DNA of 64,000 nucleotides from Sphingomicrobium arenosum. GTDB lineage: Bacteria > Pseudomonadota > Alphaproteobacteria > Sphingomonadales > Sphingomonadaceae. A program made the translations under genes and the position numbers. Positions 16,951 through 25,550 of the stretch are shown here, one piece after another (the stretch's first letter is position 1; every line of letters starts with the position of its first letter). The notes under the pieces were generated by a model. That model made no database searches and was not told the origin of the DNA. It saw only the letters and a program-made list of their open reading frames with translations. The stretch covers positions 2,046,001 to 2,110,000 of the forward strand of contig NZ_JANPVN010000001.1 in NCBI RefSeq assembly GCF_026157085.1. The letters are read 5' to 3'.

Positions 16951-17579
16951 TGGATGCCCGCCCCACCCGCGTGCGTATCTTTCCGCTCGCCGGGGCGATC
17001 CTCTTCCCGCGCGCGCAATTGCCGCTGCACATCTTCGAGGCGCGCTATCGCGACATGGTACGCGCCGCGATCGACGGGGATGGCCGCATCGCCATGATCC
17101 AGCCGCTCGATCCCGAGGACGACCAGCGCCTTCACCAGGTCGGCTGCATCGGCGACATCGTCGCGCTCGAGGAGCTGGACGACGGGCGCTTCAACATCAT
17201 CCTCGAAGGCGTCGAGCGCTTCCGCTTCATCCGCGAACCCGAAGTCGACACGCTCTACCGCCAGTTGGACGTCGACCTCGCCGCCTTCGATGACGACATC
17301 GTCGGCACGCTGGGCCCCGCCCGCCGGGTCAGCGTCGAGGAGGAAGCCCGCGCCTTCGGCACCGCATTGGGGCTCGATGTCGACTGGGAAGCGGTCAGCC
17401 AGCTCGACGACGAGACGCTGGTCAACGCCATCGCGCAGGTCGCCCCCTTCGACATCCCCTCCAAACAGGCGCTGCTCGAAGAAGCCAATCTTGCCGGCCG
17501 CGCCGACCTCCTCGTCCAGCTCATGCAGTTCCAGCGCATCGCGCCCGGCGGACCCGAGGCCGACCAGACCCTGCAATGA
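16947..17579 (+). CDS. LON N-terminal (substrate-binding) domain protein
   Basis: The 210 residues correspond to the N-terminal domain of Lon with no AAA or protease part: FPLAGAILFPRAQLPLHIFEARYRDM, then GCIGDIVALEELDDGRFNIILEGVERFRF. Stand-alone proteins of this family are common in proteobacteria and their function is poorly known; a role in substrate recognition is inferred. The start ATG 16947 overlaps the cnoX stop, and its own stop overlaps the next gene, so three genes form one unit. Linkage to a chaperone-like thioredoxin fits a protein quality-control theme. Confidence 0.9.
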   Translation: MMDARPTRVRIFPLAGAILFPRAQLPLHIFEARYRDMVRAAIDGDGRIAMIQPLDPEDDQRLHQVGCIGDIVALEELDDGRFNIILEGVERFRFIREPEVDTLYRQLDVDLAAFDDDIVGTLGPARRVSVEEEARAFGTALGLDVDWEAVSQLDDETLVNAIAQVAPFDIPSKQALLEEANLAGRADLLVQLMQFQRIAPGGPEADQTLQ

Positions 17580-17968
17580 GCGCCGACCTGTCGGGTCGCT
17601 GGACCGGCGCCTACTTTTACGGGCCCTCGATGCGCAGCTTCGGCTTCACGGCGCAGCTGCGCGACGCCGGTGGGGCGCTGTCGCTTCTCATCGACGACGA
17701 TCCCTCGCCCCTTCATCGCGGCGCAGCGCTCCTGAGCGCCACCGCCTCCGGATCGCGCGAGGGCAGCAGCGTCCGTTTCACCAAGATCTACGACGACCTC
17801 GTCCGCTTTCCCGATCCGGTGCACTATGAGGGAGAGGTCGACGCCGACGAGGCGGAGATCGCAGGCCGCTGGTCGATCCGCGGCGTGAGCGGCACCTTCA
17901 TCATGACCCGCCCGCGCCAACGGGCCGCCGTCCGCGAACGCGCCGTAGAAGAGTTGCTCCCTCGCTAG
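17576..17968 (+). CDS. Small conserved-looking hypothetical protein
   Basis: I do not recognise this 130-residue protein. It starts at ATG 17576, overlapping the Lon-domain gene by ATGA. The N-terminus LSGRWTGAYFYG and the repeated beta-strand pattern (VRFTKIYDD, IAGRWSIRGVSGTFIMTRP) suggest a small lipocalin- or calycin-like barrel. There is no signal peptide or membrane segment. The GRW tryptophan repeats resemble ligand-binding barrels, but this is only a shape argument. Confidence 0.7.
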   Translation: MSADLSGRWTGAYFYGPSMRSFGFTAQLRDAGGALSLLIDDDPSPLHRGAALLSATASGSREGSSVRFTKIYDDLVRFPDPVHYEGEVDADEAEIAGRWSIRGVSGTFIMTRPRQRAAVRERAVEELLPR

Positions 17969-18027
17969 GCGACCCGGCTTGCATCTGCGCGCGATCGCGG
18001 CGACACATGGCGACAGGGGGACGATCC

Positions 18028-18402
18028 ATGAAAACCGCATTCACGCTTTTTCGCATCGCTTATGGTGCCTGGTTCCTGTTCTGGGGCCTCGCGCCCTTCC
18101 TCGGGATCAAGCCGCCCGCGACGACGCAGCCCGACGCGGTGGCGCTGCTCGAGGCCAATCGCGCCGCTTTCCCGATGCAGCTCGCCTCCGCCAGTTTCAT
18201 CGTTGGCGGGGCCGCTCTCATCTGGAAGCGTACCGCGCCGCTGGGCGTCGCCATCCTCGCGCCGACCGTCGTGTGGATCTTCCTGTTCCATGTGACGCTC
18301 ACCGCCGATTATCCCTGGGCCGCCTTCTGGCTCGTCGGGCTGATCATTCTCGGTTTTCGCATGCGGAAAGCCTACCGCCCGCTCGTCACCTGGAAGGACT
18401 GA
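18028..18402 (+). CDS. Small four-helix membrane protein
   Basis: The 124-residue protein has about four hydrophobic segments: FRIAYGAWFLFWGLAPFLG, FPMQLASASFIVGGAALIW, GVAILAPTVVWIFLFHV and AFWLVGLIILGF. The start ATG 18028 follows CAGGGGGA. This size and helix pattern recall DoxX-like small membrane proteins, but no diagnostic motif is visible. It ends four bases before the convergent hydroxylase gene. Function unknown. Confidence 0.75.
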   Translation: MKTAFTLFRIAYGAWFLFWGLAPFLGIKPPATTQPDAVALLEANRAAFPMQLASASFIVGGAALIWKRTAPLGVAILAPTVVWIFLFHVTLTADYPWAAFWLVGLIILGFRMRKAYRPLVTWKD

Positions 18403-18406
18403 GTCT

Positions 18407-19618
18407 TCAGATCGGCAATCCGCGCAGCAGGAGCGGCAGGTCGCCAGAGGTGCCTTGCGCCTCGGCCTTCAGCCGTTCTTTCAGCGGGCCGATCCTATCG
18501 ATCAGCCCCATGCCCAGCCGCCGCACCGCCGACGCGGTGCGCCCCGGAACCCCGAACATGCGCACGAAACCATCGGTCGACAGCGCCACGCCCAAGGCAT
18601 CGACCCCGCGCCAGCGCGCATAACGCTCGAGCAGCGTCGCATCGCCGAGGTCCATCCCCAGCCTGCGCCCCTCGACCAGCACTTCAGCCAGCGCCGCCGC
18701 ATCGCGATAGCCAAGGTTCACCCCCTGCCCCGCGATCGGATGCACGCCATGGGCGGCATCGCCGATCAACACCAGCCGCTCGTCGGTCACCCGCGCGGTG
18801 CGGTGATAGCCGAGCGGATAGGTCGAGCGCGGGTTGAGCATCGCGAACTTGCCGAGGAAACCACCCGCCGCCGCCTGCGCCTCGCCTGCGAAATCCTCGT
18901 CCGAGAGCTTGAGCAGCCCCGCGCTATTCTCCTTGGGCACCGACCAGACGATCGCAGAGCGATGCGTCCCGTCTTCAAGATCGTTCATCGGCAAGAGCGC
19001 GAATGGGCCCTGCGGATAGAAAATCTCCCACGCCACGCCTTCGTGCGGCTTTTCGTGGCTCAACACCGAGACGATCGCGTCATGGTCATATTTCCAGGTC
19101 GCGACGCGAATGCCCGCCGCCGCACGGCTCGGCGAATTGCGCCCCTCGGCCGCGACCAGCAAGGGCGCGGCGATCTCGCTGCCATCGTCGAGCGTCATGC
19201 GCACGCCATGGGCATCGCGCACCGTCTGCACCGCATGGCGCCCGAAGCGCAGGTCGAGATGCTTGGCCGCGCGCGCCCGCGCGATCAGGGCCGAGCGCAA
19301 GTGTCTGTTTTCATGCATGAACCCCAGCGGCCCGTCCTCGTCTGCATCGAAAGACAGCGCGCCCGGCTGAAGGCCGTCGGCGACCCGGATCGTCTCGATC
19401 GGACAGCCGGGCTGCGGGAAATGGTCGGTGATGCCGACGACATCGAACATCCGCTGCGAGGAGGAACTGACCGCGCTGGTGCGCCCGTCGAAGGCGGTAT
19501 TGGCGCGCGCGTCGGGGTCGGCGGGGTCGACCAGCGTGGCCTTGAGGCCCGCGCTGTCGAGCGCGGCGGCGAAAGCGAGGCCGACGAGACCGCCGCCCTG
19601 GATGATGACATCGCTCAT
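18407..19618 (-). CDS. UbiH/UbiF/COQ6-family FAD-dependent hydroxylase
   Basis: The 403-residue flavoprotein monooxygenase of ubiquinone biosynthesis has the N-terminal dinucleotide motif VIIQGGGLVGLAFA, the mid DG-type segment VAAEGRNSPSR and the FAD ribityl motif GDAAHGVHPIAGQGVNLGYRDA. Alphaproteobacteria use UbiH-, UbiL- or UbiM-type members with different ring positions, and the sequence alone does not tell me which this is. ATG 19618 follows GAGAGGGCC; an in-frame extension upstream would run into the ftsK promoter region. It is divergent from ftsK. Confidence 0.92.
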   Translation of the reverse strand: MSDVIIQGGGLVGLAFAAALDSAGLKATLVDPADPDARANTAFDGRTSAVSSSSQRMFDVVGITDHFPQPGCPIETIRVADGLQPGALSFDADEDGPLGFMHENRHLRSALIARARAAKHLDLRFGRHAVQTVRDAHGVRMTLDDGSEIAAPLLVAAEGRNSPSRAAAGIRVATWKYDHDAIVSVLSHEKPHEGVAWEIFYPQGPFALLPMNDLEDGTHRSAIVWSVPKENSAGLLKLSDEDFAGEAQAAAGGFLGKFAMLNPRSTYPLGYHRTARVTDERLVLIGDAAHGVHPIAGQGVNLGYRDAAALAEVLVEGRRLGMDLGDATLLERYARWRGVDALGVALSTDGFVRMFGVPGRTASAVRRLGMGLIDRIGPLKERLKAEAQGTSGDLPLLLRGLPI

Positions 19619-19713
19619 GGCCCTCTCGATAGGCATTTTCGCGCGGGTGCGATAGGGCGTTGACCGCCCCCATGGCGCGCCCGCTATATTGGAGCGCACG
19701 AAGGGGAATGGGC

Positions 19714-22056
19714 ATGGCGACCAAGGCGACCAAGGCGGTCAAGGCAACGCGCGGCAAGAGCGCCGCGAAAGACACAAGTCCGGGATTCTTGAGCGTGATC
19801 GGACGGCGTCTGGGCGGGCTTGGCCTGCTCGGCGGCGGGGTCGCGCTCGCCTTGTCGCTCGCCAGTCACTCGCGGACCGACCCCTCGCTGTCGACCGCGG
19901 CGGGCGGTCCGGCGGACAATTGGCTCGGCGGGCTGGGCGCCTATGCCAGCGACATTGTCCTCCAGGCCTTCGGGCTCGCCGCCATCCTGTTCGTGCCCCT
20001 GCTCCTTGTCGGCGGCTGGCGCCACCTGCGCCTTGCCGAAACCGGCAGCGGCTGGCGCCCGGTCCTCCTCGGCATCGGGGCCGCGCTCGGTATCGGCACG
20101 GCCTTGTCGCTCTTGTCCGACAGCAACGTCAGCGAACTGCCTGCCGGCTGGGGCGGGCTCGGCGGCATGGGCGGCGCAGGACTGGTCGATGCCGGCGTCG
20201 CGCTGATTGGCGATGCCGTGATCGAAGGGCCGGTGCGCCTCTCGCTCCTCATCATTGCCGCGCTGGGCGGCATCGCACTGTTCCTCATGGCGCTTGCGCT
20301 GCGAGAGGAAGAACGCGAGACGCTCGCCGGACTGGTCCCCAGCCGCGATGCGCTCCCGACCCCCAGCCTGCGCCGCGAGAAGACCGTCAAGCCATTGAAA
20401 GAAAGGAAGAAAGAGCGAAAGACGGCGCGTCCGCCCCGCTCCGAGGTCGAGGTCGCCGAGCCTGCCGCGCCGGTCATCGCCGCCGCCAGCCCGCGCCCCA
20501 AACGCCCTGCCAGCGGCCAGCAGGCCAGCCTCGCCCTCGGCGATGGCTACGAACTCCCCGCGCTCGAACTGCTCGCGCCTCCGGGCGAGGCGGTCAACGC
20601 CAAGATCGACAAGGCCGCGCTCGAGCGCAACGCGCGCCTGCTCGAAAGCGTGCTCGAGGATTTCCACGTCCGCGGCGACATCGTCGAGGTAAAGCCCGGC
20701 CCCGTCGTCACCATGTATGAGCTCGAACCCGCCAGCGGCATCAAGGCCAGCCGCGTCATCCAGCTCGCCGACGACATCGCGCGCAACATGTCCGCCCTCT
20801 CGGCACGCGTCGCCACCATCCCCGGGCGCAGCGTCATCGGCATCGAACTGCCTAACAACGAACGCGACATGGTCAACATGCGCGAACTCCTGGCGTCCGA
20901 AGATTTTGCCGGCGACAATCGCTCGCTCCCCATCATTCTCGGCAAGAATATCGGCGGCGAGCCGGTCATCGCCGACCTCGCCCCCATGCCCCACCTGCTC
21001 GTCGCGGGCACCACCGGCTCGGGCAAGTCGGTCGGCCTCAACGCGATGATCATGAGCCTGCTCTATCGCCTGAGCCCCGACGAGTGCCGGATGATCATGA
21101 TCGATCCCAAGATGCTCGAACTGTCGATCTACGACGACATCCCGCATCTCCTCGCCCCCGTGGTGACCGAGCCGCAAAAGGCGATTCGCGCCCTCAAATG
21201 GACCGTCGAGCAGATGGAGGAACGCTATCGTATGATGGCCAGCCTGTCGGTGCGGCAGCTCTCAGGCTTCAACAAGAAGGTCGTCGAGGCCCGTGCCAAG
21301 GGCAAGCCATTGGAGCGCAAGGTGCAGACCGGTTACGACGCCGATACCGGCCAGCCGACCTACGAGATCGAGGAACTGGATTACGCGCCCTTGCCTCAGA
21401 TCGTCGTCGTCGTCGACGAACTTGCCGACCTCATGATGACCGCGGGCAAGGAAGTCGAATTCCTCATCCAGCGCCTCGCCCAGAAGGCGCGCGCCGCCGG
21501 CATCCACCTCATCATGGCGACGCAGCGCCCGTCGGTCGATGTCATCACCGGGGTCATCAAGGCGAACCTGCCGACCCGCATCAGCTTCGCCGTCACCAGC
21601 AAGATCGATTCGCGCACCATCCTCGGCGAGCAGGGCGCCGAACAGCTGCTCGGCAAGGGCGACATGCTCTACATGCCCGGCGGCAAGAAGATCGAGCGCG
21701 TCCACGGCCCCTTCGTGTCTGACGAGGAAGTGCGCGCGGTCGCCGATTTCTGGCGCGGCCAGGGCACGCCCGACTATATCCAGGCGGTCACCGAGGAGCC
21801 TGAGGACGGCGGGTTCAGCCTCGATGGCGAACCCACTGGCGACGAGGATCCCGAGACGCAACAGCTACGTCAGGCGATCCAGATCGTCGCCACCAGCCAG
21901 AAGGCCTCCACCTCCTACCTCCAGCGACAGCTGCGCGTCGGCTACAACACCGCCGCGCGCCTGATCGAGCGGATGGAGGATGAAGGCCTCGTCGGCCCGC
22001 CCGACCATGTCGGTCGGCGCGATGTCCTCATCGACCGCGACGGCCAGCCGATCTAG
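19714..22056 (+). CDS. ftsK: DNA translocase FtsK
   Basis: FtsK pumps chromosomal DNA through the closing septum and activates dimer resolution. The 780-residue protein has an N-terminal membrane region (about residues 25-210, four hydrophobic segments) and a basic-acidic linker. The motor has Walker A GTTGSGKS at 432-439 and Walker B VVVVDELADLMM near 566. A winged-helix gamma domain for KOPS recognition is present at the C-terminus (STSYLQRQLRVGYNTAARLIERME). The linker is short compared with E. coli FtsK. ATG 19714 has GAAGGGG at correct spacing; ATG 19708 is too close to it. Followed by lolA, a common alphaproteobacterial neighbour. Confidence 0.96.
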   Translation: MATKATKAVKATRGKSAAKDTSPGFLSVIGRRLGGLGLLGGGVALALSLASHSRTDPSLSTAAGGPADNWLGGLGAYASDIVLQAFGLAAILFVPLLLVGGWRHLRLAETGSGWRPVLLGIGAALGIGTALSLLSDSNVSELPAGWGGLGGMGGAGLVDAGVALIGDAVIEGPVRLSLLIIAALGGIALFLMALALREEERETLAGLVPSRDALPTPSLRREKTVKPLKERKKERKTARPPRSEVEVAEPAAPVIAAASPRPKRPASGQQASLALGDGYELPALELLAPPGEAVNAKIDKAALERNARLLESVLEDFHVRGDIVEVKPGPVVTMYELEPASGIKASRVIQLADDIARNMSALSARVATIPGRSVIGIELPNNERDMVNMRELLASEDFAGDNRSLPIILGKNIGGEPVIADLAPMPHLLVAGTTGSGKSVGLNAMIMSLLYRLSPDECRMIMIDPKMLELSIYDDIPHLLAPVVTEPQKAIRALKWTVEQMEERYRMMASLSVRQLSGFNKKVVEARAKGKPLERKVQTGYDADTGQPTYEIEELDYAPLPQIVVVVDELADLMMTAGKEVEFLIQRLAQKARAAGIHLIMATQRPSVDVITGVIKANLPTRISFAVTSKIDSRTILGEQGAEQLLGKGDMLYMPGGKKIERVHGPFVSDEEVRAVADFWRGQGTPDYIQAVTEEPEDGGFSLDGEPTGDEDPETQQLRQAIQIVATSQKASTSYLQRQLRVGYNTAARLIERMEDEGLVGPPDHVGRRDVLIDRDGQPI

Positions 22057-22068
22057 CCTTCGCTTCGG

Positions 22069-22096
22069 CTGAACGGCGCGGAACCGCGGGGTTCAG
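22069..22096. other. Hairpin in the ftsK-lolA gap
   Basis: CTGAAC (22069-22074) and GTTCAG (22091-22096) flank an inner CGCGG-AA-CCGCG stem (22077-22088), with a GG/GG internal mismatch. No T-run follows on either strand, so it is not a classical terminator. It may shape the ftsK 3' end or the lolA 5' leader. Confidence 0.4.
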
Positions 22097-22148
22097 AGCG
22101 CATTCAACCGTGGACGCCTATCAGGGCCTTTAGATTTTCAGGAGTTCC

Positions 22149-22766
22149 ATGCCGATGATGTCCATCGCCAAATATGCCGCGCTTCCCGTTGCCGCTCTCG
22201 CCGTGACCTTGACGGCGCCGGTCGACGCCCAGCGCGCCAAGCCGAGCATCGAACAGGTCGAGGGTCATCTCGCCGCGACCCGGTCGATGACCGCGACCTT
22301 CACCCAGACCGACGGCAAGAATCGCTCGGTCTCGGGCCAGCTCAGCCTCAAGCGCCCGGGCAAGGTGCGCTTCGATTATGGCAGCAACGCGAACATGCTG
22401 CTCGTCGGCGATGGCTCCAACCTCCACTTCATCGACTATGAAGTCGGCCAGAAATCGAGCTGGGAGATCAAGAATTCGCCGCTCTCGGTGCTCTTGGACA
22501 ACAATCCCGACCTTGGCCGCATCGCTCGCATCGTGCCGAGCCAGGATGATCGCGTCGTCATCGTGCGCGCCCGCGATGCGCGCCGCCCCGAATTCGGCAC
22601 GCTGATCCTCGCTTTCACCAAGAACCAGGCCTATCCGGGCGGCCTGCGCCTCGAAGGCTGGACCGCGATTGACGCGCAGAACAAGCGCACCGCGATCAGC
22701 CTCAAGAACCAGCGCTACAATGTCGCGATTGCCGACAGCAAATTCAGCTATCGCGATCCGGCATAA
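22149..22766 (+). CDS. lolA: Outer-membrane lipoprotein carrier protein LolA
   Basis: LolA ferries lipoproteins across the periplasm from LolCDE to the outer membrane. The 205-residue protein has a signal peptide (KYAALPVAALAVTLTAPVDA, cleavage about residue 27). The LolA fold follows: VEGHLAATRSMTATFTQTD, SGQLSLKRPGKVRFDYG and the C-terminal GWTAIDAQNKRTAISLKN. ATG 22149 follows CAGGAG. Its place after ftsK is usual for the class. Confidence 0.92.
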   Translation: MPMMSIAKYAALPVAALAVTLTAPVDAQRAKPSIEQVEGHLAATRSMTATFTQTDGKNRSVSGQLSLKRPGKVRFDYGSNANMLLVGDGSNLHFIDYEVGQKSSWEIKNSPLSVLLDNNPDLGRIARIVPSQDDRVVIVRARDARRPEFGTLILAFTKNQAYPGGLRLEGWTAIDAQNKRTAISLKNQRYNVAIADSKFSYRDPA

Positions 22767-22805
22767 GGATTTTTTCCGTTTCGAATGAAAATTTTGTTCA
22801 GCAAT

Positions 22806-22829
22806 TTGAAAGCAATCGACTCGTATAAA
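22806..22829 (+). promoter_or_regulatory. Weak promoter candidate for the ncRNA
   Basis: TTGAAA at 22806-22811 and a good -10-like TATAAA at 22824-22829 lie in an AT-rich island, but only 12 bases separate them, shorter than the usual 16-18. The TATAAA alone would place the start near 22835, where the hairpin begins. Confidence 0.35.
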
Positions 22830-22833
22830 AATA

Positions 22834-22946
22834 GGTGATCGTCGATATCCGGGGTTTCCCCCTGTTACCCGGGACAATCGACCATCGCCTTGCGTGACGA
22901 ACGCTAGGTCGGCCCTCGCTCCACGCCCCCGGAGCGGGGGCCTTTT
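22834..22946 (+). ncRNA. Candidate small RNA between lolA and xthA
   Basis: The region of about 113 bases has no plausible protein frame. It begins with a long hairpin: 22834-22846 pairs with 22877-22889 at 12 of 13 positions (one wobble, one mismatch), then an inner CCGGG/CCCGG stem (22849-22853 with 22868-22872). An unpaired linker and a strong terminator at 22925-22946 follow. A TATAAA element precedes it. The layout is that of an independent sRNA. It does not show the large central bubble of 6S RNA or the SRP RNA tetraloop motif, and I cannot assign a family. A leader of xthA that is mostly terminated is an alternative. Confidence 0.55.
22925..22946 (+). terminator. Rho-independent terminator of the candidate sRNA
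   Basis: The 7-base stem GCCCCCG (22925-22931) and CGGGGGC (22935-22941) has a 3-base loop and is followed by CTTTT. The opposite strand lacks a T-run, so it acts on plus-strand transcription. Confidence 0.8.
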
Positions 22947-23043
22947 GCATATGGGTCCGAGCCCCGCGGCGCGAAGGTTTGCGGGGGGCGAGCAGGACCG
23001 CTAAGGATCGCCGCAAATCTCCTTTTGCCAAGAAGGCCCCTTC

Positions 23044-23835
23044 GTGACCCGTCTCAAGATTGCCAGCTGGAACATCAACTCGGTGCGCGCGCGTCCCGAC
23101 CTCGTCAGCCGTTTCCTCGAACAGGCCGATCCCGATATCCTCTGCCTCCAGGAAACCAAGGCCGACAACACGGCCTTTCCGCAGGGCTTCTTCACCGAAC
23201 GCGGTTACGAGCATATCGCGCTCAACGGCCAGCGCATGCACCATGGCGTGGCCACCATTTCGAAGATCCCGCTCGAAGAGGACCTGCGCCACGACTGGCA
23301 GGACAATGGCGAGGCGCGCCATATCGGCGTGCGGATCGCAGGGACGTTCCGGCTCGAGAATGTCTACATTCCCGCCGGCGGCGACATTCCCGACCGCGAC
23401 GAGAATCCCAAATTCGGCCAGAAGCTCGATTTTCTTGAGCGCATGACGTCGTGGGCTCAAAAGTTGGCTGAGCCGACTTTGCTCGTGGGTGACTTCAATG
23501 TGGCACCTCTGGAGTGCGACGTGTGGAGCCACAAGGCGCTTCTCAAGGTCGTCAGCCACACGCCGATCGAGGTCGAGGCGCTCGCCCGTCTCCAGCAGGC
23601 GCATGACTTCGTCGACCTCGGCCGCCGATTCATCCCGGCGCCCGAGCGCTGCTACACCTGGTGGAGCTATCGCTCGAAGGATTACACCAAGAACGACCGC
23701 GGCCGCCGCCTCGACCATATGTGGGCCAGCCCCGCGCTCGCCGACAAGGTCGTCGCGCACGAAGTGCACGAACCCGTGCGCGGATGGGAAAAGCCGTCGG
23801 ACCATGTGCCGCTCGTTTGCGAGGTCGAGCTTTGA
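23044..23835 (+). CDS. xthA: Exodeoxyribonuclease III XthA
   Basis: XthA is an AP endonuclease and 3'-5' exonuclease of base excision repair. The 263-residue endonuclease/exonuclease/phosphatase fold has KIASWNINSVRAR, the metal-ligand glutamate in LCLQETKA, VYIPAGGD, GDFNVAPLECDVW and the C-terminal RRLDHMWAS and PSDHVPL. The start is GTG 23044 after AAGAAGG. Its stop overlaps ribA by TTGA, so the two are co-translated although their pathways differ. Confidence 0.95.
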   Translation: MTRLKIASWNINSVRARPDLVSRFLEQADPDILCLQETKADNTAFPQGFFTERGYEHIALNGQRMHHGVATISKIPLEEDLRHDWQDNGEARHIGVRIAGTFRLENVYIPAGGDIPDRDENPKFGQKLDFLERMTSWAQKLAEPTLLVGDFNVAPLECDVWSHKALLKVVSHTPIEVEALARLQQAHDFVDLGRRFIPAPERCYTWWSYRSKDYTKNDRGRRLDHMWASPALADKVVAHEVHEPVRGWEKPSDHVPLVCEVEL

Positions 23836-24875
23836 GCGACCCGCTCTCCCTCGACCGCGCGGTCGCCCGGCTCCGGCTCGGCATGCCCGTCGCCATCGAG
23901 GGCCAGGGCGCGACGCTCGCCATCCTTCCACTGGAAACCGCCAGCGCCGCGATCCGTGATGAGCTGGACGCCGATACCGCCGCGCTCCTGCTTAGCGGCG
24001 AACGCGCCGCCGCGCTCGGCCTTGCGAACCAGAAGGCAGTCTCGGGCGAAGCGGCGACCCGCATCGCTCCCGGCGCTAGCTTTGACCACCAAAGCGCCCT
24101 GTTGCTCGTCGATCCCGCGAAGGATTTCGAGCGCGCTCCCTCAGGGCCCTTCGAGACCACGGCCGCCGGCCCTCTAGATGCGGCCGCTCTGGCGCTGCTC
24201 CGCTTTGCCGGGCTCATGCCCGCCGCACGTATCCTTGCCCGATCGCACGACCTTCCCGTTGTCTCGCTCGCCGCCTTCGCGGAAGCGCGCCGCAGCGTCA
24301 CGCTCGTCAGCCGCGCACAAATTCCCATGCACGACCTCCCGCCCTCGCAGATGGCGGTCTTCCGCGATGGGCAGACCGGCGCCGAACATGCCGCGATGAT
24401 CGTCGGCGCCTTCGCCGGCCAGCCCCCGCTCGTCCGCCTGCATTCGGAATGCCTCACCGGCGATGTGTTCGGCAGTCTCAAATGCGACTGCGGTCCCCAG
24501 CTCGACGAGGCGCTCCGCCTCATCGGCGTCTCGGGCGGTGGCATTCTCCTCTACTTGCGCCAGGAAGGGCGCGGCATCGGCCTCGCCAACAAGCTGCGCG
24601 CCTATGCGCTCCAGGATCGTGGTCTCGATACGGTCGATGCCAATAGGCGCCTCGGCTTTGCCGACGATGCGCGAGATTACGGCCTCGCCGCCGCCATGCT
24701 GGAGGCCCTGGGCGTGCGCGAGGTGCGCCTCCTCACCAACAATCCCGCCAAGATGGCCGGGCTGGAGGCCGAAGGGATCAAAGTGTGCGAACGCGTCGCG
24801 CATCACCTGCCGACCAACCCGCACAATGCCGACTATATCGCGACCAAGAAGGCGCGCTCAGGCCACCTCGACTAA
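23832..24875 (+). CDS. ribA: GTP cyclohydrolase II (RibA) with extra N-terminal domain
   Basis: RibA opens GTP in the first step of riboflavin synthesis. The catalytic domain (about residues 150-347) has zinc ligands Cys207, Cys218 and Cys220 in CLTGDVFGSLKCDC and the active-site motif RQEGRGIGLANK. About 140 N-terminal residues resemble a degenerate DHBP-synthase-like domain lacking the acidic RibB active-site motifs, so I expect only the cyclohydrolase to be active. The start is TTG 23832, supported by the 4-base overlap with xthA; no closer ATG fits. It is not in a rib cluster here. Confidence 0.9.
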   Translation: MSDPLSLDRAVARLRLGMPVAIEGQGATLAILPLETASAAIRDELDADTAALLLSGERAAALGLANQKAVSGEAATRIAPGASFDHQSALLLVDPAKDFERAPSGPFETTAAGPLDAAALALLRFAGLMPAARILARSHDLPVVSLAAFAEARRSVTLVSRAQIPMHDLPPSQMAVFRDGQTGAEHAAMIVGAFAGQPPLVRLHSECLTGDVFGSLKCDCGPQLDEALRLIGVSGGGILLYLRQEGRGIGLANKLRAYALQDRGLDTVDANRRLGFADDARDYGLAAAMLEALGVREVRLLTNNPAKMAGLEAEGIKVCERVAHHLPTNPHNADYIATKKARSGHLD

Positions 24876-24880
24876 ATTTG

Positions 24881-25528
24881 TCAGCCGCGCGGCCCGAACA
24901 GTGCGGTGCCGATACGCACGATCGTCGCCCCCTGCATTACCGCTTGCTCGACATCGTGGGTCATTCCCATCGACAAGCCCGCTACCTCGTGGCGCCGCGC
25001 CAATTCGGCGAGCAGGGCGAAAAAGGGCGAACTTTCAAGATCGGCGGGCGGAATGCACATCAGGCCTGCGATTTCGAGCCCTTGGTCCTGCGCCAGCGCG
25101 AGCAAGTCGCCCAGATCGGCGGTCGAAACCCCACCCTTCTGCGCCTCCGCCCCAATATTGACCTGGACGTAGAGCTCGGGCTGCCTGCCGAGCTTGGTCT
25201 TGGCCGCCGCGATGGCCTTCACCAGCGACGGGCGATCGACCGAGTGAATCGCGTCGAACAGCCGCACCGCATCCTCGGCCTTGTTCGACTGCAGCTGGCC
25301 GACCATGTGCAGCCGAACATCGGGATATTCCTCGCGCAGCGCGGGCCATTTGGCCTCCGCTTCCTGCACGCGATTTTCGCCAAAGTCGCGCTGCCCCGCC
25401 TCGAGGAGCGGGCGGATGTCGTCGGCCTCGCGCGTCTTCGAGACGGCGACCAGCGTCGGCCGCACCTCGCGCCCGGCGCGCTTCGCCGCCAGCGCGATCC
25501 GCGCCTTCATCTCTTCCAGTCTGTCCAT
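24881..25528 (-). CDS. YggS-family PLP homeostasis protein
   Basis: The 215-residue single-barrel PLP-binding protein of the YggS/PROSC family has the PLP lysine in LVAVSKTREADD, then FGENRVQEA, MVGQLQSNKA, the GLMCIPP loop and LSMGMTHDVEQAV. These proteins have no known catalysis and control free PLP and vitamin B6 balance. I chose ATG 25528 over an earlier in-frame ATG because it matches the family start and leaves 22 bases to the divergent gene. It converges on ribA with a 5-base gap. Confidence 0.93.
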   Translation of the reverse strand: MDRLEEMKARIALAAKRAGREVRPTLVAVSKTREADDIRPLLEAGQRDFGENRVQEAEAKWPALREEYPDVRLHMVGQLQSNKAEDAVRLFDAIHSVDRPSLVKAIAAAKTKLGRQPELYVQVNIGAEAQKGGVSTADLGDLLALAQDQGLEIAGLMCIPPADLESSPFFALLAELARRHEVAGLSMGMTHDVEQAVMQGATIVRIGTALFGPRG

Positions 25529-25550
25529 GCGCCGCGCTATAGGAGAGGCG

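Noticed and set aside
22834-22946. Identification of the candidate sRNA as 6S RNA
   Set aside because: The two ends do not pair with each other and there is no large central bubble; the layout is one hairpin plus a terminator.
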